Source: Chlamydiota bacterium (GTDB taxonomy: Bacteria; Auribacterota; UBA3054; B51-G9). From it: a stretch of DNA of 32,671 nucleotides. This document shows positions 15,091 through 22,103 of the stretch, one piece after another (position 1 is the first letter of the stretch; every line of letters starts with the position of its first letter). The notes under the pieces are model-generated. The model ran no database searches, was not told the DNA's origin, and worked only from the letters and a program-made list of their open reading frames with translations. The DNA lies in the NCBI GenBank assembly GCA_003648225.1, contig QMOL01000004.1, forward strand, positions 1 to 32,671, read 5' to 3'. The position numbers were made by a program, and so were the translations under genes.

Positions 15091-15990
15091 ATGAAAAATT
15101 TTGCTATTACAGGCGTTGCGGGCTATATCGCTCCAAGACATTTACAAGCTATTAAAGATACAGGAAATAATCTTGTTGCCGCATGCGATTCCCACGATTC
15201 CGTTGGAATTCTTGACAGATATTTCCAAGATGTAAGTTTCTTTACTGAATTCGAACGTTTCGACCGCCACCTTGAAAAGCTCCGCAGAAATTCTCCTGAA
15301 AACGCAATTGACTATTTAACTATATGCTCGCCAAATAATTTGCACGATGCGCATATTCGACTTGCATTACGGCTTGGCGCGGATGCCATTTGTGAAAAGC
15401 CATTAGTATTAAACCCGTGGAATTTAGATCAATTACAGGAAATCGAAAATGAGACCGGAAAAAAAGTTTATACAATTTTACAGTTGAGAACTCATTCTTC
15501 AATTCTGGAATTAAAAGACAAAATTGAAAATGAAAAATCCGGAAAAAAATACAACATTAACCTTTCTTATATAACTTCTCGCGGGCCGTGGTATCGCTAT
15601 TCTTGGAAAGGCGATGAATCAAAATCAGGTGGTGTAGGCACAAATATCGGAATTCATTTCTTTGATATGCTTATCTGGCTCTTCGGTAAAGTTAAAGATT
15701 ACAATGTTTTACTTAAACAGCCTGGGAAAATGAAAGGTGAACTGAAATTGGAAAACGCTAATGTAAACTGGTTCCTTTCAATCGACAAAAACGATCTTCC
15801 GCAATCGGCAAAAAATGTCGGTCAGCCAACTTACCGCTCAATAACAATTGACGACGAAGAAATTGAGTTTTCCGGTGGATTTACCGATTTACACACAAAA
15901 GTTTATCAGGAAACTCTCGCAGGAAGAGGTTTTACAATCGAAGACGCCCGACCGGCAATCGAACTCGCACATAATATTAGAATTAGTTAG
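15091..15990 (+). CDS. wlbA: UDP-2-acetamido-2-deoxyglucuronate 3-dehydrogenase (WlbA/WbpB), Gfo/Idh/MocA family
   Basis: A 299-residue NAD-dependent oxidoreductase that oxidises the 3-OH of UDP-GlcNAcA, the first dedicated step towards UDP-2,3-diacetamido uronic acids. The Rossmann start is ITGVAGYIAPRHLQAI, followed by IDYLTICSPNNLHDAH, ICEKPLV (the conserved EKP, K103), SRGPWYRYSWKGD and GGVGTNIGIHFFDMLIWLFG, all typical of WlbA. I chose ATG 15091 because the family signature begins there; an upstream ATG at 15031 would overlap the previous gene by 56 nt. It ends in TAG, the tag of which already belongs to the heptad array of the inserted element, so the last residues may have been altered by that insertion. 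Confidence 0.88.
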   Translation: MKNFAITGVAGYIAPRHLQAIKDTGNNLVAACDSHDSVGILDRYFQDVSFFTEFERFDRHLEKLRRNSPENAIDYLTICSPNNLHDAHIRLALRLGADAICEKPLVLNPWNLDQLQEIENETGKKVYTILQLRTHSSILELKDKIENEKSGKKYNINLSYITSRGPWYRYSWKGDESKSGGVGTNIGIHFFDMLIWLFGKVKDYNVLLKQPGKMKGELKLENANVNWFLSIDKNDLPQSAKNVGQPTYRSITIDDEEIEFSGGFTDLHTKVYQETLAGRGFTIEDARPAIELAHNIRIS

Positions 15991-16021
15991 CAGTGAGTAG
16001 TAAGCAGTAAGCAGTAAGCAG
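15989..16021 (+). repeat. Left heptad array (CAGTRAG)n
   Basis: Reads ag-CAGTGAG-TAGTAAG-CAGTAAG-CAGTAAG-CAG. It overlaps the last two bases of the wlbA stop codon and faces the right array in inverted orientation. Confidence 0.8.
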
Positions 16022-16028
16022 ATATATT

Positions 16029-16388
16029 ATGAACAAGCCGCATAAACAATTGAATGTTTGGAAAGAAGCCAAGTAGCTTACAATAGATGTTTATGAAATA
16101 ACAAGCAGTTTTCCAAAACACGAAGTTTTTGGATTGGCTAATCAAATGACAAGAGCTGCTGTTTCTGTTCCATCAAATATAGCGGAAGGTGCTGCTCGCA
16201 ACGGCAAAAATGAATTTGCACATTTCTTATCAATTGCTCACGGTTCACTTTCGGAATTAGATACTCAAATTGAGATTGCATCAGAAATAGGATATATTAA
16301 TAAAGAAAATGCTGAAATACTTTTAATTAAAATTGAAAATATTAGTAAAATGCTAATAGGACTGAAAAAATCATTACATAACCATTAA
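16029..16388 (+). pseudogene. Four-helix-bundle (S23/IVS-type) protein gene with in-frame TAG
   Basis: From ATG 16029 the frame reads MNKPHKQLNVWKEAK, then TAG (16074-16076), then continues in the same frame with LTIDVYEITSSFPKHEVFGL and on through the family signature NQMTRAAVSVPSNIAEGAAR, FLSIAHGSLSELDTQI and the C-terminal helix to TAA at 16388. With the TAG read through it is a normal-length (119-aa) member of the four-helix-bundle family named after 23S rRNA intervening-sequence proteins. Residues from 16134 could be made from an internal ATG, but that product would lack the first helix. Family members are basic and thought to bind nucleic acid; relatives (Avd) assist diversity-generating retroelements. 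No retroelement is near. Confidence 0.8.
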
Positions 16389-16390
16389 TA

Positions 16391-16425
16391 GCTCACTGCT
16401 CACTGCTTACTGCTTACTGCTCACT
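16391..16425 (-). repeat. Right heptad array (inverted CAGTRAG)n
   Basis: Reads g-CTCACTG-CTCACTG-CTTACTG-CTTACTG-CTCACT, five units of the reverse complement of the left array, ending at the base before the wlbB ATG. It therefore forms the entire local upstream region of wlbB. Confidence 0.8.
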
Positions 16426-16992
16426 ATGAACTTTTTTATCCACGAATCCTCTTATGTAGATGAAGGCGCTGAAATAGGTGCCGGAACAAAAATATGGCAC
16501 TTTTCTCACATAATGCCCGGCGCTAAAATTGGCGAACGGTGCTCAATCGGGCAAAACGTTAATGTCGGTTCAAAAGCTGTTCTTGGCAACAATGTGAAAG
16601 TTCAGAATAATGTATCTATTTACGATGAAGTTATTTTAGAGGATGATGTTTTTTGCGGACCTTCAATGGTTTTTACAAATGTTTTCAACCCGCGAAGTCA
16701 CGTAAACAGAAAAAACGAATATCGCAGGACCCTCGTTAAAAAAGGCGCGTCAATTGGTGCTAATGCTACGATAGTTTGTGGAGTTACAATCGGTGAATAC
16801 GCTTTCATCGGTGCAGGCTCGGTTGTAACAAAAGACGTTCCTGCACACGCGTTGGTTTTTGGCAATCCGGCAAAAATTAAGGGATGGTTTTGCCAATGCG
16901 GCGTAAAATTAATTCAGAAAGATAACAAATTAGTATGCCCGGAATGTAATCAAGAATATTCCTTAGTGGATGAGAAACTAAAACCGTTATAA
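16426..16992 (+). CDS. wlbB: UDP-2-acetamido-3-amino-2,3-dideoxyglucuronate N-acetyltransferase (WlbB/WbpD)
   Basis: A 188-residue hexapeptide acyltransferase that N-acetylates the 3-amino group of the UDP-amino-uronic acid. It opens with IHESSYVDEGAEIGAGTKIW, runs through left-handed beta-helix turns, and carries WbpD-type blocks NVSIYDEVILEDDVFCGPSM, VFTNVFNPRSHVNRKNEYRR and AFIGAGSVVTKDVPAHALVF GNPAKIKGW (shown split). A C-terminal zinc-ribbon-like tail with two Cys pairs (CQCG, CPEC) is usual for this group. It works after WlbA and an aminotransferase (WbpE/WlbC), whose gene is not next to it here. Start context is provided by the heptad array. Confidence 0.9.
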   Translation: MNFFIHESSYVDEGAEIGAGTKIWHFSHIMPGAKIGERCSIGQNVNVGSKAVLGNNVKVQNNVSIYDEVILEDDVFCGPSMVFTNVFNPRSHVNRKNEYRRTLVKKGASIGANATIVCGVTIGEYAFIGAGSVVTKDVPAHALVFGNPAKIKGWFCQCGVKLIQKDNKLVCPECNQEYSLVDEKLKPL

Positions 16993-16996
16993 TCAA

Positions 16997-17548
16997 ATGA
17001 ATGATGTAATTAAATACGAAATTATTGAATCGAAAATTATTGATTTAAAAGGACAAAAAGTTATTTTGGACAGCGATGTTGCTCAACTTTATGGTGTTGA
17101 AACCAAACGAGTTAATGAAGCAATAAAAAATAATCCTGATAAATTTCCTGTTGGATATATTATTCAAGTATCTAAAGAAGAATGGAAAGTTATAAAGTCG
17201 AAATTTTCGACCTTAGAAACTAAAGGCAAAGGCAAACATACTAAATATACGCCAAAAGCTTTTACAGAAAAAGGATTATACATGCTTGCAACAATACTAA
17301 AAAGCAAAACTGCAACTGAAACTACGCTTGCAATTATAGAGACTTTCGCAAAAGTTCGGGAATTAACCAAAACAATTAAAATTTTATCTGAAAATCCGGA
17401 AAAAGAAAAACAAAAACCATTGATGCAAAAAAGCGGAGAGATAATCTCTGAACTGCTTGATGATGGATTAAAAGTGAATGAAAGCGAAACAACTATTGAG
17501 CTTAATTTTGCGGTATTAAAGTTCAAACATACCGTTAAGAAAAAATAA
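16997..17548 (+). CDS. ORF6N-domain protein (phage/mobile-element-associated)
   Basis: A 183-residue protein. Residues about 7-95 match the ORF6N domain found in phage antirepressor-like and chromosomal guest proteins: IIDLKGQKVILDSDVAQLYG, TKRVNEAIKNNPDKFP, and KHTKYTPKAFTEKGLYMLAT with KSKTATETTLAIIETFAKVR. The rest is charged and helical. ORF6N is thought to bind DNA; the chromosomal role is unknown. It sits 4 nt after wlbB and 3 nt before the epimerase gene in the same orientation, a clean guest position inside a sugar operon, with no repeats at its edges. Confidence 0.85.
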   Translation: MNDVIKYEIIESKIIDLKGQKVILDSDVAQLYGVETKRVNEAIKNNPDKFPVGYIIQVSKEEWKVIKSKFSTLETKGKGKHTKYTPKAFTEKGLYMLATILKSKTATETTLAIIETFAKVRELTKTIKILSENPEKEKQKPLMQKSGEIISELLDDGLKVNESETTIELNFAVLKFKHTVKKK

Positions 17549-17551
17549 ATC

Positions 17552-18610
17552 ATGAAAATATTTACTATCATAGGAGCCAGACCTCAATTTGTTAAATGCG
17601 CGCCGGTATCGGCAGCATTAAGAAAAGAGCACCCCGAATTCCTTGTTCATACCGGACAGCATTACGATGAAAATATGTCGCATATTTTTTTCGATGAAAT
17701 GGGTATCCCGAAACCAAACGTAAATCTCAATGTCGGATCAGGAACCCATGCAACTCAAACCGCCGCGATGATGACCGGTTTGGAACCGCTTATGCTCGAA
17801 CAAAAGCCCGATGCGGTTATGATTTACGGTGATACAAACTCGACCGTTGCCGGCGCTCTTGTCGCCGCGAAACTACATATTCCTGTTATCCATATTGAAG
17901 CCGGTCTAAGAAGTTTTAATTTAAAAATGCCGGAAGAAATAAATAGAATCGTCGCTGACAGATTGTCGAAAATCTTATGCTGCCCTACTGAAACCGCTAT
18001 CGAAAACCTGGCAAAGGAAGGAATTACAAATGGTGTGATAAATACCGGTGATGTAATGTATGACGCCGTATTAATGTTCAAGCCATTATCAGAAAAGTCA
18101 AAATTCCCGGAAATTTTAGGTACTAAATCAAAAGAATATAATTTAATAACTATTCACCGTGCATCCAATACCGATAATACCGATAATTTATTGAATATTC
18201 TTAACGGCGCGAATGATTCCAGCCGTCATTCAATTTTCCCTATTCATCCGCGTACGAAAAATATAATGAAAAATAATGGCATAAGCATTGATTCATTTAA
18301 AAACATAAAATTTATCGAGCCGTTAGGTTATCTCGATTTTATGGCTCTCGCCGCAAACGCCAAAACAATCACAACCGATTCAGGCGGACTGCAAAAAGAA
18401 GCTTATTGGCATGGAGTTCCCTGCATTACTGTTCGAAATGAAACGGAGTGGGTGGAAACAGTTGAATCCGGCTGGAACTGTTTAATAGGTCCGGACCGTG
18501 AAAAAATCACTAATGCGTTAATGAATTTCTCACCATCAGGCGAAAGACCTGAATACTACGGGAACGGAAATGCAAGCGGAAAGATAGTTGAAGCGATAAA
18601 TCTTGATTAA
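17552..18610 (+). CDS. Non-hydrolysing UDP-sugar 2-epimerase (WecB/WbpI/WlbD family)
   Basis: A 352-residue GT-B-fold epimerase. Motifs: MKIFTIIGARPQFVKCAPV, HTGQHYDENMSHIFF, VMIYGDTNSTVAGALVAAKL, VIHIEAGLRSFNLKMPEEIN, ITIHRASNTDN, IHPRTKN and TTDSGGLQKEAYWHGVPCIT with RNETEWVETVESGWN. Given wlbA and wlbB upstream it is most likely the WbpI/WlbD enzyme that turns UDP-GlcNAc(3NAc)A into UDP-ManNAc(3NAc)A. The alternative, UDP-GlcNAc 2-epimerase (WecB), uses the same motifs and cannot be ruled out from sequence reading alone. Co-directional, 3 nt after the ORF6N gene and 8 nt before the esterase gene. Confidence 0.87.
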   Translation: MKIFTIIGARPQFVKCAPVSAALRKEHPEFLVHTGQHYDENMSHIFFDEMGIPKPNVNLNVGSGTHATQTAAMMTGLEPLMLEQKPDAVMIYGDTNSTVAGALVAAKLHIPVIHIEAGLRSFNLKMPEEINRIVADRLSKILCCPTETAIENLAKEGITNGVINTGDVMYDAVLMFKPLSEKSKFPEILGTKSKEYNLITIHRASNTDNTDNLLNILNGANDSSRHSIFPIHPRTKNIMKNNGISIDSFKNIKFIEPLGYLDFMALAANAKTITTDSGGLQKEAYWHGVPCITVRNETEWVETVESGWNCLIGPDREKITNALMNFSPSGERPEYYGNGNASGKIVEAINLD

Positions 18611-18618
18611 AGTAAATT

Positions 18619-19464
18619 ATGAGAAAAAATATTATAATAATTTTTCTACTAATATGGTGTTATAACGCGTATTGCAACAAGGTATTTGTTCTGGCTGGTC
18701 AATCAAATATGCGTGGAAGAAATTGTTGGTTAGATGATTTGCCTTCTTCTCTAACAGGAAAACAAAACGGTGTCAAGTGGTATTCCAGCAATGATGTTTG
18801 GACTACTTTATGTGCACCAACTGAACCACTACCAATAAGTGGAGGCTATTTTACAGATTGGGGACCTGAAATTTCTCTTGGAAATAAATTGTTTTCTGAA
18901 ATAGGAGAAGATGTTTATCTTGTAAAACATAGTAAAGGGGGAACGACACTTGCTCATGATTGGAATCCGGAATTGAGTAATTCTCTTTATCATAGTTTAA
19001 CAGCTCGTGTATTTAAATCTGTTTTTGAATTAGGGACTAATTATGAAATCTCTGGTTTTTTCTGGATGCAAGGAGAAAATGATTCTATTGTTTCTAATTA
19101 TGCATTTAATTATTTTTCTAACTTAACTAATCTCATAAATCGCCTAAGAATAGATTTTAACACCCCGAATATGCCTTTTATTTTAGGTATGATTCATCCT
19201 AATAATAATTGGCCGTTTGTTAATGTAATACGACAAGCTCAAACAAATATTGTATTGGAACTGCCATTTGTTTCATCTTACGATACTAGTGAATTGAGCG
19301 TTTGTGGTTCGCAAGTTTGTGATAACGTTCATTACACTCCGGAAAGTATCATTTGCTTGGGGGAAGAGTTCTCTGATCTTTGGAGCCAAACCATTCCAGA
19401 GCCTTTTACTTTTCGCTTTTTTCTAATAGTGATGTATTTCATCATTTTCAAATTTAAAATATGA
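18619..19464 (+). CDS. Secreted sialate-O-acetylesterase-like (SASA/SGNH) protein with PEP-CTERM-like tail
   Basis: A 281-residue esterase. A signal peptide (1-19) is followed at once by VFVLAGQSNMRGR, the SASA-family block with nucleophile S29. FFWMQGENDS is the second family block, and CDNVHYTPES supplies the Asp-x-x-His pair (D235, H238). The C-terminus is PEP (260-262), a hydrophobic stretch (about 263-277) and a short basic end (KFKI), the layout of a PEP-CTERM sorting signal read by an exosortase. The family removes O-acetyl groups from sialic acids or plant-type glycans. In this locus it may trim acetyl groups added by the acetyltransferases, which is inference. No exosortase is in the window. 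It ends unit 2. Confidence 0.8.
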   Translation: MRKNIIIIFLLIWCYNAYCNKVFVLAGQSNMRGRNCWLDDLPSSLTGKQNGVKWYSSNDVWTTLCAPTEPLPISGGYFTDWGPEISLGNKLFSEIGEDVYLVKHSKGGTTLAHDWNPELSNSLYHSLTARVFKSVFELGTNYEISGFFWMQGENDSIVSNYAFNYFSNLTNLINRLRIDFNTPNMPFILGMIHPNNNWPFVNVIRQAQTNIVLELPFVSSYDTSELSVCGSQVCDNVHYTPESIICLGEEFSDLWSQTIPEPFTFRFFLIVMYFIIFKFKI

Positions 19465-19546
19465 ATAAGTTTGTAAATAAAAAAAACGAACTCAAACTTT
19501 TGAAAAAACTGTAAATATATTTTTCCCAGCAAAGCCGGCTTTACTA

Positions 19547-19564
19547 CTGCTTTTTTAAAAGCAG
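19547..19564 (+). repeat. Perfect inverted repeat CTGCTTTT-tt-AAAAGCAG
   Basis: An 8-bp stem with a 2-nt loop about 80 nt after the esterase stop, with a 12-bp palindrome AAAGCCGGCTTT just before it (19531-19542). It may contribute to transcript ending after unit 2, but neither structure has a proper T-run. Confidence 0.35.
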
Positions 19565-19656
19565 CCAAAACAGATGAATCAATTATACTGAAGCCATAAT
19601 CCAGGCATTATTCAGTCTATATTTTCCTTATATACAGGAAGATATTATATTAAACC

Positions 19657-19673
19657 TTCCTTGACACAAGGAA
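19657..19673. promoter_or_regulatory. Operator-like palindrome TTCCTTG-aca-CAAGGAA over the -35 box
   Basis: A perfect 7-3-7 inverted repeat that contains the whole -35 TTGACA of the ATPase promoter. A second AGGAAG (19637-19642) forms a wider inverted pair with its left arm. The position is ideal for a repressor; the binding protein is unknown. Confidence 0.5.
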
Positions 19674-19689
19674 ATAAATATGATATAAT
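19661..19689 (+). promoter_or_regulatory. Consensus sigma70 promoter giving a probably leaderless mRNA
   Basis: -35 TTGACA (19661-19666), 17-bp spacer, -10 TATAAT (19684-19689): a perfect match. Seven nucleotides beyond the -10 is position 19696, the A of the ATG, so transcription and translation should start at the same base. Confidence 0.8.
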
Positions 19690-19695
19690 ATCGCT

Positions 19696-20970
19696 ATGAT
19701 AGATTTATTGAAACAAATAATTTCTGATTTTCATTCACAGGACTTGCCGAAGTTTAAAAATCGTGAATTGAAAGTTCCGTTAAATTTGGACAAAATACTG
19801 ACAATAATTGGTCCACGACGTGCCGGGAAAACTTGGTATATGTTTCAGTTAATTCGCGAACTTGAAACCGCCGGAATAAAACGAGAACAGATTTTATATA
19901 TAAATTTTGAGGATGAACGGCTCAATTTCTCAAACAATTATGATTTGATAATTCAAGCATGGTTAGAATTATATCCTGAATTCCAACTTAAAGATTTATA
20001 CATTTTTTATGATGAAATTCAGGAACTTCCTAATTGGGAAAAATACATAAGAAGAATCTATGATACGGTTACTAAAAAAATTGTTCTAACCGGTTCGAAT
20101 GCAAAGTTATTATCAAAAGATATTGCCACTTCATTAAGAGGGCGTAGTTTATCTTATGAATTAATGCCCTTATCTTTTGTCGAATATTTATCATTTAACA
20201 AAGTCAATTTAAAAAAGAAACATTCTACTAAATCCAAGAGTATAATTAAAAATTTGTTTCAGGAATACCTCGTTCGGGGCGGTTATCCGGAATTGGTTGG
20301 CATAGAAGACAGATTTAAAACTCAAATTCTGCAGGAATATTTTAATGTGATGATTTATAAAGACCTTGTTGAAAGGTATGCGATTAAAGATGTTTCAATA
20401 GTTAAATATTTAATAAAACGAATGATAAGCTCGTTTACAAAAGAGTTTTCCGGTAATAAATTGTATAACGAACTTAAATCAAAGGGTTTTTCAATAAGTA
20501 AAGATACAGTTTACAGATTAATTGACCAAATTTGCTCGATTTACCTTTTAACTACTATTGAAAAATATGAACAATCGGTAATAAAGCGTGAATTTACTAA
20601 CAAAAAATTATATCTTTACGATAATGGATTTGCATCTGCAATTCAATATTTATTTTCTGATGACCGGGGCAAGCTTTTAGAAAATCTTGTTTTCAATTTT
20701 TTGCGAAATAAATATAAAACAATTTCTTTCATAAAAAATGGGTTTGAATGCGATTTTGCTGTCTTCCCGGAAAAAAATAAGACTTTGTTGATTCAAGTCG
20801 CCGATACTTTGCATACGAATAACATAAACAGAGAATTAGCCGGACTTATAAAATCATCGAAAAAATTTAAACATGCAGAATTGGTTCTATTAATAAATAA
20901 TCAAGAGAATGATTTAGAAATACCTGACAACATTAAGGTAAAACAAGTTTGTGAATGGCTTCTTGAATAA
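19696..20970 (+). CDS. AAA-family ATPase with DUF4143-type nuclease-like C-terminus
   Basis: A 424-residue protein. The ATPase domain (about 30-165) has Walker A GPRRAGKT (39-46), Walker B LYIFYDEIQ (101-109) and a sensor-like VLTGSNAKLLS. A middle helical/winged-helix region follows (RGGYPELV, YKDLVERYAIKDVSI, LYNELKSKGFSISKDTVYRL). The C-terminal part looks like a degenerate PD-(D/E)xK fold: GKLLENLVFNFLR, then ECDFAVF…TLLIQVA, with Gln where active enzymes often have Glu. Such proteins are frequent, patchily distributed and of unknown function. It is a separate one-gene unit between the polysaccharide units, with its own strong promoter, and no obvious partner gene. Confidence 0.85.
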   Translation: MIDLLKQIISDFHSQDLPKFKNRELKVPLNLDKILTIIGPRRAGKTWYMFQLIRELETAGIKREQILYINFEDERLNFSNNYDLIIQAWLELYPEFQLKDLYIFYDEIQELPNWEKYIRRIYDTVTKKIVLTGSNAKLLSKDIATSLRGRSLSYELMPLSFVEYLSFNKVNLKKKHSTKSKSIIKNLFQEYLVRGGYPELVGIEDRFKTQILQEYFNVMIYKDLVERYAIKDVSIVKYLIKRMISSFTKEFSGNKLYNELKSKGFSISKDTVYRLIDQICSIYLLTTIEKYEQSVIKREFTNKKLYLYDNGFASAIQYLFSDDRGKLLENLVFNFLRNKYKTISFIKNGFECDFAVFPEKNKTLLIQVADTLHTNNINRELAGLIKSSKKFKHAELVLLINNQENDLEIPDNIKVKQVCEWLLE

Positions 20971-20975
20971 CAGGA

Positions 20976-21004
20976 TACACAAAAAGTTGCCGTTTTTGTA
21001 TAAT
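20976..21004 (+). promoter_or_regulatory. Sigma70-type promoter of the second GT2 gene
   Basis: -35 TACACA (20976-20981), 17-bp spacer ending in TG, -10 TATAAT (20999-21004). The extended TG and T-run before the -10 resemble the promoters at 5858 and 13552. The predicted leader is about 87 nt. Confidence 0.55.
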
Positions 21005-21097
21005 AGAAAACATTAATTTTCTTTTCCCGTGTGAAATTTACTCCCTACTTAATAATATCAAAAACTGTAAAAAAATTAATTTACCACAAAAATTACT

Positions 21098-22063
21098 ATG
21101 GAAAAAATCGAACTAAGTATCGTTGTACCAATGTACAACGAACAAGATAACGTATCGGAAACGCATCGGAAAATTCATGAAGCAATTGACCCGCTTAATA
21201 TAAAATGGGAACTTATTTTTGTTAATGACGGGAGTATTGACAACACGCTCTCTGTTGTCAGTGAAGTGGCGGAAAAAGATCCGGTGCTGAAAATCGTTTC
21301 TTATCTGCCGAATCGTGGCAGAGGTTACGCTCTGCGGCAGGGATTCAATGCGGCAAACGGCGAATATATATTGAGCATTGACTTTGATTTGAGTTACGAT
21401 GCAGACCATCTCGTTAGAATGTATCAATATCTTAAGGAACATCCGGAAGCCGATGTAGTTCTCGGATCAGCTTATATGAAAGGCGGAGAAGTTATTGGTG
21501 TGCCTAAGTTCAGGTTATTTATCAGCAAGCTTGGGAATTTAATGCTGCGACTTGCTTTTCCGTGGCATATCCACACAATCACCTGCGTTTTGCGCGGCTA
21601 CAGAAAAGAAGCGATAAAAAGTCTCGCACTCGTTGCCGACGGAAAAGAAATTCATCTTGAGATTTTGTCAAAAGTTCTTGATTTAGGATATAAAGTTGCT
21701 GAAATTCCGGCAACATTAACCGCGCGACGAAAAGGAACATCAAAATTCAAATTTAAGAAGACATCTTTAACTCATCTCGCGTTTTTATTTTTTGAGAAGC
21801 CGATAGTTGTGTTTGGAATTTTCGGAACATTTCTCCTCTTTGGCGGAATATTGACAGGGCTTTTCATAACATATCTTCGTTTTACCGGTAAATTAAACCC
21901 CGGGCGACCGTTAACGTTTTTGACAATTATTTTGATAGTGGCAGGTATTCAGTTATTATCGTTCGGACTTATCGCAATATTGTTGCGCGAACAGCGTAGA
22001 GAGATATACCGGTTACAGCAAAACCAGAACAAACTATCGAATTATTTGATTAACAAGAATTAA
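21098..22063 (+). CDS. GT2 family glycosyltransferase (DPM1/GtrB-like)
   Basis: A 321-residue enzyme with a GT-A domain (1-225): ELSIVVPMYNEQDNVSET, IFVNDGSIDNTL, PNRGRGYALRQGFNAANGEY, the DxD-like SIDFDLSYDADHL (D95, D97), and HTITCVLRGYRKEAI with a late EIPATLTARRKGTSKF. Two C-terminal membrane helices (about 232-255, 268-292) follow. It probably transfers a hexose to polyprenyl phosphate at the inner face of the membrane, supplying a GT-C enzyme; the neighbouring minus-strand 672-residue protein is the likely partner. It is convergent with the minus-strand operon, 40 nt apart, with only a weak hairpin between. Confidence 0.82.
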   Translation: MEKIELSIVVPMYNEQDNVSETHRKIHEAIDPLNIKWELIFVNDGSIDNTLSVVSEVAEKDPVLKIVSYLPNRGRGYALRQGFNAANGEYILSIDFDLSYDADHLVRMYQYLKEHPEADVVLGSAYMKGGEVIGVPKFRLFISKLGNLMLRLAFPWHIHTITCVLRGYRKEAIKSLALVADGKEIHLEILSKVLDLGYKVAEIPATLTARRKGTSKFKFKKTSLTHLAFLFFEKPIVVFGIFGTFLLFGGILTGLFITYLRFTGKLNPGRPLTFLTIILIVAGIQLLSFGLIAILLREQRREIYRLQQNQNKLSNYLINKN

Positions 22064-22103
22064 AAAGTATTTCGTAGTCTGATACAATTCAGCAATAACA
22101 TTT

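Larger units (their letters stand above)
15989..16425. mobile_element. 437-bp four-helix-bundle element bracketed by inverted heptad arrays
   Basis: A compact unit between wlbA and wlbB. The left border is an array of (CAGTRAG) heptads (15989-16021), and the right border is an array of the reverse-complement heptads CTYACTG (16391-16425). The broken four-helix-bundle gene lies tightly between them: its ATG is 7 nt from the left array and its stop is 2 nt from the right array. The right array ends exactly at the wlbB start codon. The layout suggests a mobilised, probably non-autonomous unit; the mechanism is unknown. Confidence 0.6.

Noticed and set aside
15989..16425. CRISPR-like array or diversity-generating retroelement
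   Set aside because: The heptads are tandem without spacers, and no reverse transcriptase or template repeat is present; only the Avd-related family links it to retroelements.
17164..17571. 135-codon minus-strand frame over the ORF6N gene
   Set aside because: Antisense to a gene with a clear domain signature; hydrophobic Ser/Phe/Val composition is the expected mirror of a Lys/Glu-rich gene.
19515..19610. Short frame reading FPSKAGFTTAFLKAAKTDES after the esterase gene
   Set aside because: Begins directly after a stop without a start codon; about 30 codons with no family match, so it could be chance or an unidentifiable relic.
19696..20970. Defence island around the DUF4143-type ATPase
   Set aside because: No restriction, toxin-antitoxin or other defence gene adjoins it; the neighbours on both sides are glycan genes.
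22064..22103. Possible bidirectional terminator between the convergent GT2 and accessory genes
   Set aside because: The best pairing (CAATAA / TTATTG) is six A/T-rich pairs and partly inside the minus-strand gene; too weak to call.
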